Notes: a model not told the origin generated them from the letters alone. Shown: positions 25,989 through 35,678, counted from the first letter of the stretch. The stretch is DNA of 64,000 bases from GCA-2401155 sp045047085 (GCA_045047085.1 JASFYT010000004.1:1-64000), one strand, 5' to 3'. Numbers and translations are program-made.

Positions 25989-27245
25989 TCAATGTGCATT
26001 TGGAAAGGCCCCCACACCCTTTTCATCAATCTGATAACCTCGATCAAATCGATCGAGCGTAAATTCTATATTGTCTTCATGCGGCTCGTCCTTGGCAATC
26101 GTCCAAGCGTAACACCAACCACTGGCTGGTGTGGCCTTGAAACCGCCGTAGCACCAACCTCCATTCAGATAGAGCCCATCCACTGGCGTCTTGGTAATAA
26201 AAGGAGAGCCATCCATCGACATATCCATGACACCTGCCCACTGGCGCAACAATCTAAGGCGCGACAAGCACGGCATTAATGCCTTGGCGCAGGCAAGGGT
26301 ATGTTCGACGATTGGCAACCCACCCCGCTGGGCATAGGAATTATAACCATCCAAATCACCGCCAAGCACCAGCCCACCTTTATCTGACTGGCTTATATAC
26401 ATATGGGCTGCGCCATAACTGATAACCGTATCCACCAGCGGCTTCAGCGGTTCTGTAACAAATGCCTGTAATGCATGGGTCTCAATCGGCAACCTCAACC
26501 CGGCCATGGAAGCGAGGTGTCCAGTGTGCCCGGCAACGGCCAAAGCTACTTTGCCAGCTCTGATTGAGCCTTTTGTCGTTTCAACGCCGACAATCTTTCC
26601 TTTTTCCCAAATGTATCCATTAACTTCACATTGCTGGATTATATCGACACCCTGACTGTCAGCAGCACGGGCATATCCCCATGCAACAGCATCGTGGCGA
26701 ACAGTTCCCGCCCGGCTTTGATACATTGCGCCATGGATGGGGAAACGAACATCATTGGAATAATCAAGATAAGGTAGTCGCTGCCGAACTTCATTTCTAT
26801 CAATTAGCTCTGCATCAATACCGTTAGCGCGCATAATATTCCCACGCCTGCGCGCGGCATCCATTTGAGCCGGGGAATGGCACAAATTATACTGTCCGCG
26901 TTGAGAAATCATGACATTGAAATTTAGATCCTGACTTAGATTTTCCCACATCTTCAACGAACGTTCGTAAAATAATGTGTTGCCAGGCATCATATAATTT
27001 GATCGCACTATCGTGGTATTGCGACCCGTATTACCACCGCCGAGCCAACCCTTTTCGATCACCGCAACATTGCGAATACCGTGCTCTTTGGCGAGGTAAT
27101 AGGCAGTTGCTAATCCATGCCCACCGCCACCAACAATGATCACATCGTAGGATGGTTTTGGCGTTGGCATTCGCCAAGCAGGTTTCCAGCCTTTGTTACC
27201 AGTTATCGCATGGCGGAAAATTGAAAAGGCAGAATATCGGCTCAA
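25989..27245 (-). CDS. sarcosine oxidase beta subunit family protein
   Basis: This 418-residue FAD-dependent amine oxidase starts with TTG, which preserves the family N-terminus (SRYSAFSIFRHAITG, then KPAW). The dinucleotide motif is VGGGGHGLATAYYLAK near 38. The RAGTVRHDAVAWGYAR block near 180 contains the His to which FMN is covalently bound in characterised enzymes. The C-terminal segment GGWCYGGFKATPASG near 370 completes the active site. The beta chain oxidises the N-methyl or N-alkyl amino acid. It is the first gene of the operon. Confidence 0.92.
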   Translation of the reverse strand: MSRYSAFSIFRHAITGNKGWKPAWRMPTPKPSYDVIIVGGGGHGLATAYYLAKEHGIRNVAVIEKGWLGGGNTGRNTTIVRSNYMMPGNTLFYERSLKMWENLSQDLNFNVMISQRGQYNLCHSPAQMDAARRRGNIMRANGIDAELIDRNEVRQRLPYLDYSNDVRFPIHGAMYQSRAGTVRHDAVAWGYARAADSQGVDIIQQCEVNGYIWEKGKIVGVETTKGSIRAGKVALAVAGHTGHLASMAGLRLPIETHALQAFVTEPLKPLVDTVISYGAAHMYISQSDKGGLVLGGDLDGYNSYAQRGGLPIVEHTLACAKALMPCLSRLRLLRQWAGVMDMSMDGSPFITKTPVDGLYLNGGWCYGGFKATPASGWCYAWTIAKDEPHEDNIEFTLDRFDRGYQIDEKGVGAFPNAH

Positions 27246-27276
27246 GATTCAATCCCACTCCAGTTGTTACAAAATT

Positions 27277-27397
27277 CAGGCACAAAATATCGTGCCTTGC
27301 AATAAATTTGTACCATTTGCTACATACTGTCAATAAATATCTTGAATGCTCCTATTTTTAGATTGGCAGTTGATAATTCAATTAATATTTGTACCAT
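27277..27397. promoter_or_regulatory. divergent promoter region with 10-base direct repeat and a 6-bp hairpin
   Basis: TTTGTACCAT occurs at 27307-27316 and again at 27388-27397, between the divergent oxidase operon and rpiR-type gene. AGGCAC (27278-27283) and GTGCCT (27292-27297) form an inverted repeat with an 8-base spacer close to the oxidase start. RpiR proteins commonly repress divergent catabolic operons, so these are candidate binding sites. Assignment is by position only. Confidence 0.4.
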
Positions 27398-27427
27398 CAT
27401 TATATTTTCCAGTTGGAGCAAATTGTT

Positions 27428-28282
27428 TTGGGTAATGTATTAGACCGCCTGACCAAATTATTACCTGAGCTTTCAAATAAGCTGGCAATCGCCGGGCGCT
27501 ATGCGCTGGATAATCCAGATCAAATTGCCATGAATTCAATGCGCACAATCGCCGGAAGTTGCGAGGTAGCATCACCAACAATGCTTCGGCTGGCACGAAA
27601 AATGGGTTTCGAGAACTATGTTGAATTCAAAGCGGCATTTCAAAAAGAGTTGGTTGGTCAGGGATTTGAACACAGAGCAAATGCACTGAAAGCATCAGAA
27701 CAACCTAATGAGAAACAAGGCCTGATCAATCAAATTGCCCACGCAGCAAATACCAATATTACCACGGCATTTTCCGAATGCGATCCAAACACATTGCAGC
27801 AAATCGCAAATGTGATGCTGACCGCCAGAACCACTTATGTGATCGGGAGCGGATCAGCACATTGGCTGGCGGCTTTTATGCAATCAACCGGCAGAATGGC
27901 TTTACCGGAACTTCGGGCTCCGCGCTCTGGAGATGCGCCAACTATTGAGACATTGGGGAGTCTGGGACCCGAGGACGCAATCCTCGCCATCGGCTTCTCA
28001 CCCTATGCAAAGAGAACTGTTGATGTATTAAAATTTGCCAGTACGCAGGGGGCAAAAATAATGGTGATCACCGATCGTCGTAGCTCTCCGTTACTCGAAT
28101 TTGCCGATCTAACCCTTCTGGCACCATCGAAAAGTCCGCATTACTTTCCCTCAATGATTGCACCAATTGCCATGATCGAACTTATTCTGGCGACAGTGGT
28201 ATCAGAAAGCGGGCCTGATACATTAAACAGAATTACCTATCTAGAGGGATTACGGGAGGAAATTGGAGAATATATTTGGTAA
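27428..28282 (+). CDS. MurR/RpiR family transcriptional regulator
   Basis: I take the TTG at 27428 (284 residues), since GGAG lies 10 bases upstream; no ATG is available before the conserved helix-turn-helix. The N-terminal HTH_6 domain (about 1-75) contains SPTMLRLARKMGFENYVEFKA. The SIS domain (about 115-260) has TYVIGSGSAHWLA and IMVITDRRSSPL. The SIS domain usually binds a phosphosugar or related metabolite. Divergent orientation to the sarcosine-oxidase-like operon makes that operon its probable target. Confidence 0.9.
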   Translation: MGNVLDRLTKLLPELSNKLAIAGRYALDNPDQIAMNSMRTIAGSCEVASPTMLRLARKMGFENYVEFKAAFQKELVGQGFEHRANALKASEQPNEKQGLINQIAHAANTNITTAFSECDPNTLQQIANVMLTARTTYVIGSGSAHWLAAFMQSTGRMALPELRAPRSGDAPTIETLGSLGPEDAILAIGFSPYAKRTVDVLKFASTQGAKIMVITDRRSSPLLEFADLTLLAPSKSPHYFPSMIAPIAMIELILATVVSESGPDTLNRITYLEGLREEIGEYIW

Positions 28283-28339
28283 AATTCACCGAACGTTACA
28301 GACAGCAAACTGAAATCAGAATCGGTTCTCAAAACTGTT

Positions 28340-29164
28340 TTAAATCTTCAATTTCATATGGCGATTGACGTCTTTATAAAGCAAATACCGAAAGTCGCTC
28401 GGTCCGCCTGCATAACAAGCCTGAGGACAAAAAGCACGAAGCCACATAAAGTCACCGGCTTCTACTTCAACCCAATCCTTGTTGAGAAGATAGACTGCTT
28501 TTCCTTCCAGCACATAAAGGCCGTGTTCCATAACGTGGGTCTCTGCAAACGGGATCACCCCACCTGACTTGAAGGTCACGATATTGACATGCATGTCATG
28601 GCGAACATTATCGGGTTCAACAAACCGCGTTGTCGCCCATTTGCCCTGTGTGTCAGGCATTGCTATTGGCTTAATATCTTTTTCATTGGTGAAGAAAGCA
28701 TCCGGCATATCGATACCATCAACAAGCTCATACGCTTTGCGAATCCAGTGGAAGCGAACCGGTTCACGGCCATCATTGCTAACATGCCATTTGCTCCCGG
28801 GAGGAATATAAGCGTAGCCCCCCGGTAACATTTTATGTATTTCTCCATCCAGAGTGACGCTCAATTCACCTTCAACAATGAATATTACAGCCTCGGCCTG
28901 AGCGTCTGTTTCCGGTCGCTCGCTTCCACCACCGGGTTGAACTTCCATAATATATTGAGAAAATGTTTCGGCGAAGCCTGACATTGGACGCGCAAGCACC
29001 CAAAGCCGCGTATTGTTCCAGAATGGCAGGTAGCTGGTAACAATATCCCGCATCACACCTTTTGGAATAACTGCATAAGCTTCAGTAAATACCGCACGGT
29101 CTGTCATAATTTCAGATTGCGATGGTAATCCACCATGTGGAGAATAGTAACTAGGGTTTGTCAA
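28340..29164 (-). CDS. (S)-ureidoglycine aminohydrolase-like bicupin (AllE/YlbA family)
   Basis: This 274-residue protein starts with TTG and has AGAGGTCGAT upstream. It has two cupin modules: the first (about 65-140) with AVIFIVEGELSVTLDG, PGGYAYIPPG; the second (about 185-265) with FAETHVMEHGLYVLEGKAVYLL, where Glu, His and His form the Mn site, then WVEVEAGDFMWL. The family releases ammonia from (S)-ureidoglycine in allantoin breakdown. No other ureide gene is near. It converges with the rpiR-type gene and could belong to the same amine-nitrogen theme. Confidence 0.87.
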   Translation of the reverse strand: MTNPSYYSPHGGLPSQSEIMTDRAVFTEAYAVIPKGVMRDIVTSYLPFWNNTRLWVLARPMSGFAETFSQYIMEVQPGGGSERPETDAQAEAVIFIVEGELSVTLDGEIHKMLPGGYAYIPPGSKWHVSNDGREPVRFHWIRKAYELVDGIDMPDAFFTNEKDIKPIAMPDTQGKWATTRFVEPDNVRHDMHVNIVTFKSGGVIPFAETHVMEHGLYVLEGKAVYLLNKDWVEVEAGDFMWLRAFCPQACYAGGPSDFRYLLYKDVNRHMKLKI

Positions 29165-29402
29165 ATCGACCTCTGTTGTAACGCATTACCAATGGCAATA
29201 GTTTAAAGGGAGTGTGTCAGGATCTTTGTCATTCGTTTGGCGGAAACTGCTACCACCGATATTAAGCGATGTCTTTCCAGTACCACCCAGACACTATCAT
29301 AATGCGCGATGTGTTCAATGAATTGTTATATCACTCATTTTTAGTTGGGCCACCATAACCTTTGACATGGCAATTCGATAAACCAACTCAAATAATCGAC
29401 AC

Positions 29403-31046
29403 CTATTTGCGTTTCCATTTTACTTTGGGAACCGTACCAGCCGCCTTTAACACCGGATAAGCAATGGCCGTTAAATGGCTATTGATCCGTTTGAGATCGC
29501 GGATGACGTCAATATGGACAGCGCTGGTTACGATGCTGTCAGATAGACCAGAACCAATACGCTCCAAATGAGTGCTCACGGAATGGCGCTCAATATCACG
29601 CACCTCTTCCTTCTTGGCATGAAGGAGGCGTGCAAGCTCTTCTTCTTCGGAAACAAACGTATTTACAGCCAATTCAAAACTTGCAACCACTGCCTCATGC
29701 AGAGCCGCAATTTCCGTCATACCTTCATCGGAAAACTGTATTTGCAAGGTTGATTTTTTAGCGGCAAGTTCCATTAAACTGCCATCTACAATGTCGCCAA
29801 TATGCTCCATATTGGCCGTAAAACTGAGAACATCAAGCGCTCTCTGGCTATCCCGCTCGCTCAATTCTCCTTGCAAAATTTGGGCTATGTAGAGTTTGAT
29901 AGCATCAAATAACCGATCCACATCATCATCCATCTGCACAACTTTATTGCGCAAGTCATCGTTGTTTTCCCGCAACACCGGCAAGACAGAGCGCACCATC
30001 GTTTGAGCAATGTCAGCCATAATCAGCGCTTCACGCTTGGCCCCGGCAAGGGCTGTAGCAGGAGAAGACAGCGCTTCAGGGTTCAGATGTTTGGGTTCAA
30101 TCGTCTGACTTTCCTCAGAACTCGGTGGCAAAATGTTGACCGCCACCCGAAGGATAATCGAAGAAAATATCAATCCTGCCAAAGCTACAAGAATATTCAA
30201 TGCCAGATGGAAAAGCGCTGGGAGCAAAGATTGCGCCAGCGCAACATTAGCGACATACGCCTCAACCGCATAACCAACAAATGGATACACTGCAAGAACG
30301 CCAATTGCCCGAATCAGGAGATTTGCCGTAACCGGAACGCGCGCGTTGAGCTTTGCATTCCAGTTTGCAATCACCGGCAAAAGAGCACCGCCAATATTTG
30401 CCCCCAAAACAAGATATAGCCCGCTATTAATACCCAGCAATCCGGAAGTTACAAACCCGATGGAAAGTAACACAATCGCCAGACTGGAATGGGCAAAATA
30501 GGTCAGGAATATAGCAAACAATACCAAAAGAGGCGGTTGGCTTTCAAAAACCTGCACGATTGTTGCAAACCCATCGAAGGAGGAAAGCTCACCCGCTGTC
30601 CTACCAATCATCGATAAAGCCAGCAGGATCATACCAAGGCCGGAGAATGCCCGAAATAGGTTTCTACGTTTGGTATTCTCGGTAGAGAGATACCCAAACA
30701 CACCAATAATTAGCAAGAATGGTGCAAAAATTGTGATCTTCTGCGAAGCTATCAGCACAGCAATTGCAGTACCGATATCAGCCCCAAGCATCGTCAAGAA
30801 TGCGGTCGCGGTGCTGACGATGCCATGGCCGGCAAAAGATGCAGCAATCATCGCTGTAGCAGTGCTGCTTTGTAGCAAAGCTGCAACGAACAACCCGGAT
30901 AAAAACGCTGGTACAACGCGTCCTTCTGCTCGGCTCGCCAGCCGCTTTAATTCGGTGCCATAGGCCCGCATTACCCCGGTGCGCACCATTCTCAGACCCC
31001 AAAGCAAAAGTGCGATGGCACCAACAAGTTCAACAAAAATACTCAT
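29403..31046 (-). CDS. Na/Pi cotransporter family protein with C-terminal PhoU domain
   Basis: This 547-residue membrane protein has two inverted Na_Pi_cotrans repeats. They carry QSSTATAM near 58 and a matching HSSLAIVL near 185. They also carry the paired GADIGTAIAV near 90 and GANIGGALLP near 215 segments that line the transport path. About eight to nine helices end near 310. The last 200 residues are helical PhoU-like repeats (KREALIMADIAQ, DDVDRLFDAIKLY). It lies 99 bases after the PMH/sulfatase gene on the same strand, so it may take up phosphate released outside. The 29165-29402 gap downstream shows nothing I can assign. Confidence 0.9.
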   Translation of the reverse strand: MSIFVELVGAIALLLWGLRMVRTGVMRAYGTELKRLASRAEGRVVPAFLSGLFVAALLQSSTATAMIAASFAGHGIVSTATAFLTMLGADIGTAIAVLIASQKITIFAPFLLIIGVFGYLSTENTKRRNLFRAFSGLGMILLALSMIGRTAGELSSFDGFATIVQVFESQPPLLVLFAIFLTYFAHSSLAIVLLSIGFVTSGLLGINSGLYLVLGANIGGALLPVIANWNAKLNARVPVTANLLIRAIGVLAVYPFVGYAVEAYVANVALAQSLLPALFHLALNILVALAGLIFSSIILRVAVNILPPSSEESQTIEPKHLNPEALSSPATALAGAKREALIMADIAQTMVRSVLPVLRENNDDLRNKVVQMDDDVDRLFDAIKLYIAQILQGELSERDSQRALDVLSFTANMEHIGDIVDGSLMELAAKKSTLQIQFSDEGMTEIAALHEAVVASFELAVNTFVSEEEELARLLHAKKEEVRDIERHSVSTHLERIGSGLSDSIVTSAVHIDVIRDLKRINSHLTAIAYPVLKAAGTVPKVKWKRK

Positions 31047-31145
31047 CGAAGTTCGTTCCAGTGGTGCAAACGTAGTATTAAATGGGGCAATAATTCCATC
31101 AATATAGAGTCCTGTTTATCGGTGATGTGTGGGATTTCGTTGGGC

Positions 31146-32681
31146 CTATAGTTCTAATACAGATCCATCATCTGCCAAATGCAGATTTGTTAGAGCCGGA
31201 TCATCATGCTCCATACGCCAGCTTAACATCTTTTGAGCGTATTCAAGCAACTTCTCCTGGTATGCCGGATCGGAAGAAAGATCATGAAATTCATTTGGGT
31301 CATTCTCAAGATCAAAAAACAAAGGCGGCAGCCCGGAAAAATGAACATATTTATAGCGCGCTCCGCAGATAATACAAGCGGCACATTGTTTTATGCTCAA
31401 ACCCAATGGTGTCTTCTCATCAAATTCATACGGCCCCCTAAGATCAAATTCTGCGTGATACTCCTGACGCCAACCCTGCGGTTGCCAACCGGCACAAAAT
31501 GGCATCAGGGAATATCCATCACACTGGTCCGGAATGCCCACTCCAATTGCATCAAGAATAGTTGGCATCAAATCAATATTCTCGCTAAATGCACTAACGA
31601 TGGATCCACGGGACTTGTTGCCACTTTCTCCGGGTGCGCGAATAATCAGGGGAATATGGAAAGTTTGATCGAAGTAGCCAAACTTGGCAAACATCCAATG
31701 GTCGCCCAGTTGCTCGCCATGGTCTGAGGTAAAGATAATCAACGTATCCTCATACGCCCCTATCTGTTTGAGATGATCCAGCAGGCGGCCAATCTGAGCA
31801 TCAACCTCTGACAACATACCAAAATAGGTTGCCTTTATCTGGCGTAAATCCAGTTCCGAGATTTCCAGATTATCGCGGGAATTCGCACCATAAGTATAAT
31901 ATTTTCCCCGTTGATTGTGCAAATAATAATCAGTCCACGGGTGTACGGCAGCTTCCTCCTGCGCACTATCGCGGCGGATAGGCAGAGGCATTTTATCCGC
32001 GTCATACATGTCATGAAAAGGTTCCGGCACAACAAATGGAGGATGCGGCGAATAAATCGATAAATGCACGAACCACGGGTCGTCCTGTTTTTTAGAAACA
32101 TAATCAATCGCCCCATCAACCAAAAATGCAGCACCGCTGTCTTCAGCCTTGAAGCGAGCCGGAGCAAATGTCTTGCCCTTATCATTGGAACCGGGATAAG
32201 CAGATTGAGGTTCGAATATTCCCCAAAAATCATCCGGTAATTCGTATCCTTTTGCCTTGAGGTCAGCCAGCCACGGTTCCCATTCACCGGTTAGTAGCGA
32301 GCTTGGCTCCATACCGGGCAACACACCTTCATACCCTCCAGGCACATGACCTCCCGAACCATGATGGCGCGGGTCAAGACTAACATCTGTATAGCCAAAA
32401 AGAGTTGGTACATAGCCAGCCTTACGCGCCTCCAGCGCCACATTTGTATGTCTGGCATCAAGCGGCGTACCATTAAGAAGCGAACGATGGTTTTGCAAAT
32501 ACATGCCCGTATAAAGACAAGCGCGGGACGGGCCGCACGGGGTAGCCTGCGCGAAATGTTTTTTGAAAGTCACACCATCAGCTGCCAACGCATCAAGGTT
32601 TGGCGTTTTAACGTGGGAATGATCAAGAACGGATAGACACTCTCCACGCCATTGATCGGCTGTTATGAAAAGAACATTCAT
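31146..32681 (-). CDS. phosphonate monoester hydrolase / sulfatase family enzyme (formylglycine type)
   Basis: From the ATG at 32681 (511 residues), with AAAGGG 8 bases upstream. N-terminal FITADQWRG gives the first metal Asp. CGPSRA (Cys49) is the CxPxR formylglycine motif. FTSDHGEQLGDH near 305 gives further metal ligands. From memory, the segments HPPFVVPEPFHDMYDADKMP and PPLFFDLENDPNEF, and the C-terminal QKMLSWRMEHDDP, are those of rhizobial phosphonate monoester hydrolase, a promiscuous phosphodiesterase and arylsulfatase of about 514 residues. No signal peptide is visible, so it should act in the cytoplasm on an imported substrate. It lies 42 bases after potC. Confidence 0.87.
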   Translation of the reverse strand: MNVLFITADQWRGECLSVLDHSHVKTPNLDALAADGVTFKKHFAQATPCGPSRACLYTGMYLQNHRSLLNGTPLDARHTNVALEARKAGYVPTLFGYTDVSLDPRHHGSGGHVPGGYEGVLPGMEPSSLLTGEWEPWLADLKAKGYELPDDFWGIFEPQSAYPGSNDKGKTFAPARFKAEDSGAAFLVDGAIDYVSKKQDDPWFVHLSIYSPHPPFVVPEPFHDMYDADKMPLPIRRDSAQEEAAVHPWTDYYLHNQRGKYYTYGANSRDNLEISELDLRQIKATYFGMLSEVDAQIGRLLDHLKQIGAYEDTLIIFTSDHGEQLGDHWMFAKFGYFDQTFHIPLIIRAPGESGNKSRGSIVSAFSENIDLMPTILDAIGVGIPDQCDGYSLMPFCAGWQPQGWRQEYHAEFDLRGPYEFDEKTPLGLSIKQCAACIICGARYKYVHFSGLPPLFFDLENDPNEFHDLSSDPAYQEKLLEYAQKMLSWRMEHDDPALTNLHLADDGSVLEL

Positions 32682-32723
32682 CACTGACACCCTTTGTTGA
32701 AATTGAAATTTTTAAACAAAGCT

Positions 32724-33551
32724 TTAACCAGCGATGGCGGCGGCACGCTTCTTTTCTCGTTCCCTGAAAACCACGTAGATCGTCGCAAAGATGACCGTCA
32801 GAACAACGAAAATAATGCCGATCACATTCACCGCCGGCGTAAGGCCAAAGCGCATCCGTGAACCAATTTCAGTTACCAGTGTATGGGAACCACCGATAGC
32901 AAAAATGGTTGTATTATAATTTTCAAATGATTGTAGAAAGGCAATCACGCTGGCAGTTAAAATGGTCGGTCTCAAAAACGGCATGGTGATCCGCCTGAAA
33001 ACCTGTGTATGCGAGGCACCAAGATCAAGTGCTGCTTCTTCAAGCGTCACATCCTGACGCTTCAGCCGCGCCATAAACATCAACATTGTATAAGACGAGA
33101 TATAAGTCGCCTGCGCAACGGCAGCGGTAAACAGCCCACCCGATACGCCCCCTTCCCGCCAGAAAATCAGTGTTGAAATGCCCAAAATAATACCCGGCGT
33201 CAATAGCGGCGAAACCATAACTCCATAAAGCAACCCGTTGTAACGGGATTGAAGACGAGTGATCAAAAATGCACCAGCCAACCCTAGCGGCATCGAAACA
33301 ATGATGACTCCAACCGCAATCACAATCGAATTGATCAACCCTTGCCACATCCGGGTATCCTGTGCCAGAACCCCAAACCATTTCCAGGTAAAGCCCTTCC
33401 ACGTCGTAACAGAAGGCGTATCAAAATCATTGAAGCCTGCCACCACCATCAGGATTAGCGGCAAAAACATATAGGCAAAGAAAATTACCAGATAAACATT
33501 CAAAATGATCTGGCTGCTACGGCCAAAAGTGGATGAAGAAACATTACTCAT
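32724..33551 (-). CDS. PotC-type ABC transporter permease
   Basis: This 275-residue permease has six predicted helices and the coupling loop EEAALDLGASHTQVFRRITMP near 165-185 (key residues E, A, G and P). It overlaps the potB-type stop as ATGA. The family imports polyamines, but relatives carry 2-aminoethylphosphonate, iron or thiamine. The downstream hydrolase suggests a phosphorus or sulfur ester. Confidence 0.91.
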   Translation of the reverse strand: MSNVSSSTFGRSSQIILNVYLVIFFAYMFLPLILMVVAGFNDFDTPSVTTWKGFTWKWFGVLAQDTRMWQGLINSIVIAVGVIIVSMPLGLAGAFLITRLQSRYNGLLYGVMVSPLLTPGIILGISTLIFWREGGVSGGLFTAAVAQATYISSYTMLMFMARLKRQDVTLEEAALDLGASHTQVFRRITMPFLRPTILTASVIAFLQSFENYNTTIFAIGGSHTLVTEIGSRMRFGLTPAVNVIGIIFVVLTVIFATIYVVFREREKKRAAAIAG

Positions 33552-34597
33552 TTTGCGATGTCCCTAATTCCAACTCCAAAAAACCGCATCATCATAAATA
33601 TGAAGACGATGCACGCAACCACCAGCGTGAACGCATAGGCGGAACCAACATTCCAGTTACTCGATTCAAAGAATTTATTGTAGATCAACTGAGTGAACCA
33701 AGGTTCGGCAATTCCGCGCGTCATAATATTTGGAACCGCAAAGGAACCGGCCGACAACATAAATGTCATGATACAGCCAACGGCAATTCCGGGTTTTGCA
33801 TGAGGAATGACGATCTTGAGATGTATCTTCCATGTGGGCGCGCCCATATCGCGCGCAGCTTCAATTTGCGAACTATCGAGCGTTTCAACCGTATTATAAA
33901 TTGGGAACACCATGAACAGGATATAGGCATAAATCATCGCAATAAAGACACCGGCCCCACTACCCAAAAACGAAATTGGGTTAAACCCGAGAAGACCCAA
34001 AATCAGGTTCGCCACCCCGTTATTGTCGAGGATCATCAGCCACGCAAAGACACGCAATAACTCATTGATCGAATAGGGGATGATCAAAAAAAGCATAATC
34101 AGCGCAGCCTTGCCCGGCGTTGCCACCTTGGCGACAGTGAAAGCAATCGGGTAACACACGATGAAAGCAATGATTGTCACAGCCACCGCCGCACCAATAG
34201 TTTTCAAAAATATGAAAAAATGACTGGCCCCCATGATTGTATAATTTTTGAGTGAGTAAATTTTCTCAGGCTTAATTTCAATGGCTTCCAGCTCTGAAAT
34301 AGTCGTTTTTCTGGAGTCGATTTCAGCCGTTATTTTCGCGATTTTATCGGCTCGCTCTGGTGAATCCGCAAGCGCTTCCGCATCAGATATATCAAAGCCC
34401 AAAGTATCGACTTCATTATAAAGTCGGTCGATACGGGCAGAATTCATGGCAGCATCGCCACCAATTTCTTTGTTCCAGAACGATTGTTCAACCATGATCA
34501 ATTGCGGTCCGATAATCATCCCGATCACCCAGACACCAACCAGCGCAACAATAACCAGACTTAGTATGGGACCGAATGAACGACGCAGACTATTCAT
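33548..34597 (-). CDS. PotB-type ABC transporter permease
   Basis: This 349-residue permease is longer than PotB of E. coli (about 285). The excess is a hydrophilic insert at about 45-115 (rich in D, E, K and a SISELEAIEIKPEKIY-like stretch) between helix 1 and helix 2, probably a periplasmic extension. The coupling loop EAARDMGAPTWKIHLKIVIP lies near 240-260. Its ATG overlaps the end of the ATPase gene by 8 bases. The insert sets it apart from ordinary polyamine permeases. Confidence 0.9.
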   Translation of the reverse strand: MNSLRRSFGPILSLVIVALVGVWVIGMIIGPQLIMVEQSFWNKEIGGDAAMNSARIDRLYNEVDTLGFDISDAEALADSPERADKIAKITAEIDSRKTTISELEAIEIKPEKIYSLKNYTIMGASHFFIFLKTIGAAVAVTIIAFIVCYPIAFTVAKVATPGKAALIMLFLIIPYSINELLRVFAWLMILDNNGVANLILGLLGFNPISFLGSGAGVFIAMIYAYILFMVFPIYNTVETLDSSQIEAARDMGAPTWKIHLKIVIPHAKPGIAVGCIMTFMLSAGSFAVPNIMTRGIAEPWFTQLIYNKFFESSNWNVGSAYAFTLVVACIVFIFMMMRFFGVGIRDIAK

Positions 34598-35678
34598 CGG
34601 CCAATTCTCCGGCGGGAAGTATCATTCCGGCACTGGCATCAAAGCCGATAGAACAACTATCCCCGGCCTCGTGTGCTTTCAAATTTACATTGGTCTGATG
34701 AACCGAAAAATTAACATCACCCTTCTGGAAATGAAGATTAACAAAAGCACCCTCAAGGTCGCGGCGTTCATAGATGACATCTATGGCATTATCCCGCTTC
34801 TTCTCGCCCGATTGCACGCTCGTTTTTTCGGGGCGAACAAACAAAATTGCCTCACTGCCAACACCAAGATTTTGCGGATTGGTGCCGCGTAGCAGGCCGT
34901 ATTCCGTATCAATGACAGCCCCGTCTTTGGAGATTTCTTTGATCTTCCCCTTAAACATATTATTGGCACCCACAAAAGTAGCCGCAAATGCAGTCGAGGG
35001 CGCGTTATAAACCTGATCGGTGGTATCCACTTGTTCGATAACACCAGCCTTCATCACAGCAATACGGTCTGACATGGTCAGTGCTTCACCCTGATCGTGG
35101 GTGATATAAATAAAGGTAACGCCGGTCTTACGCTGAATGTCGCGAAGCTCCGAGCGCATGTGTTGGCGTAATTTTAAATCCAATGCTGATAAAGGTTCGT
35201 CCAACAACAGAACTGCTGGCTCCACGGCAAGGGCCCGCGCAATCGCCACCCTCTGGCGTTGTCCGCCGGATAGTTCATCAGGCACTTTTTCGCCCTGATC
35301 CCCAAGTGCTACAAGATCAAGCAATTCCTGAGCTTTGTCGTTACGCGGCCCTTTAGCCATACCACGCATTTCAAGACCAAAAGCAACATTTTCCCGGACC
35401 GTCATCAACGGAAATAAAGCAAGGCTCTGGAAGATAAGTGCAGTGGGCCGCTTGTCCGGTCCAATCCCGGCCATCGATTTTCCACCAATCAATATGTCGC
35501 CAGATGTTGGATTTAAGAACCCTGACACCATGCGCAATATGGTTGTTTTACCACAGCCAGAAGGCCCAAGAATTGAGAAAAATTCCCCGGCATTGATTTT
35601 CAAATTGGTTGGATGAACGGCGGTAAAATCGCCAAAGCGTATCGACACATCCCTCAGCTCAATGTCCATTCCCCGCAT
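34590..35678 (-). CDS. PotA-type ABC transporter ATP-binding protein
   Basis: Three in-frame starts exist (TTG 35687, ATG 35678, ATG 35669). I use the ATG at 35678 (362 residues) because GAGGGG lies 11 bases before it. Walker A GPSGCGKTT, Q-loop IFQSLALFP, signature LSGGQRQRVAIARALA, Walker B LLLDEPLSALD and H-loop YITHDQGEAL are all canonical. A TOBE domain occupies the C-terminal third. It serves the two permeases encoded downstream. Confidence 0.92.
   Translation of the reverse strand: MRGMDIELRDVSIRFGDFTAVHPTNLKINAGEFFSILGPSGCGKTTILRMVSGFLNPTSGDILIGGKSMAGIGPDKRPTALIFQSLALFPLMTVRENVAFGLEMRGMAKGPRNDKAQELLDLVALGDQGEKVPDELSGGQRQRVAIARALAVEPAVLLLDEPLSALDLKLRQHMRSELRDIQRKTGVTFIYITHDQGEALTMSDRIAVMKAGVIEQVDTTDQVYNAPSTAFAATFVGANNMFKGKIKEISKDGAVIDTEYGLLRGTNPQNLGVGSEAILFVRPEKTSVQSGEKKRDNAIDVIYERRDLEGAFVNLHFQKGDVNFSVHQTNVNLKAHEAGDSCSIGFDASAGMILPAGELADE

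Noticed and set aside
29165..29402. 238-base gap between the AllE-like and Na/Pi genes examined for RNA or small genes
   Set aside because: No hairpin with T-tract, no repeat and no plausible short gene seen.
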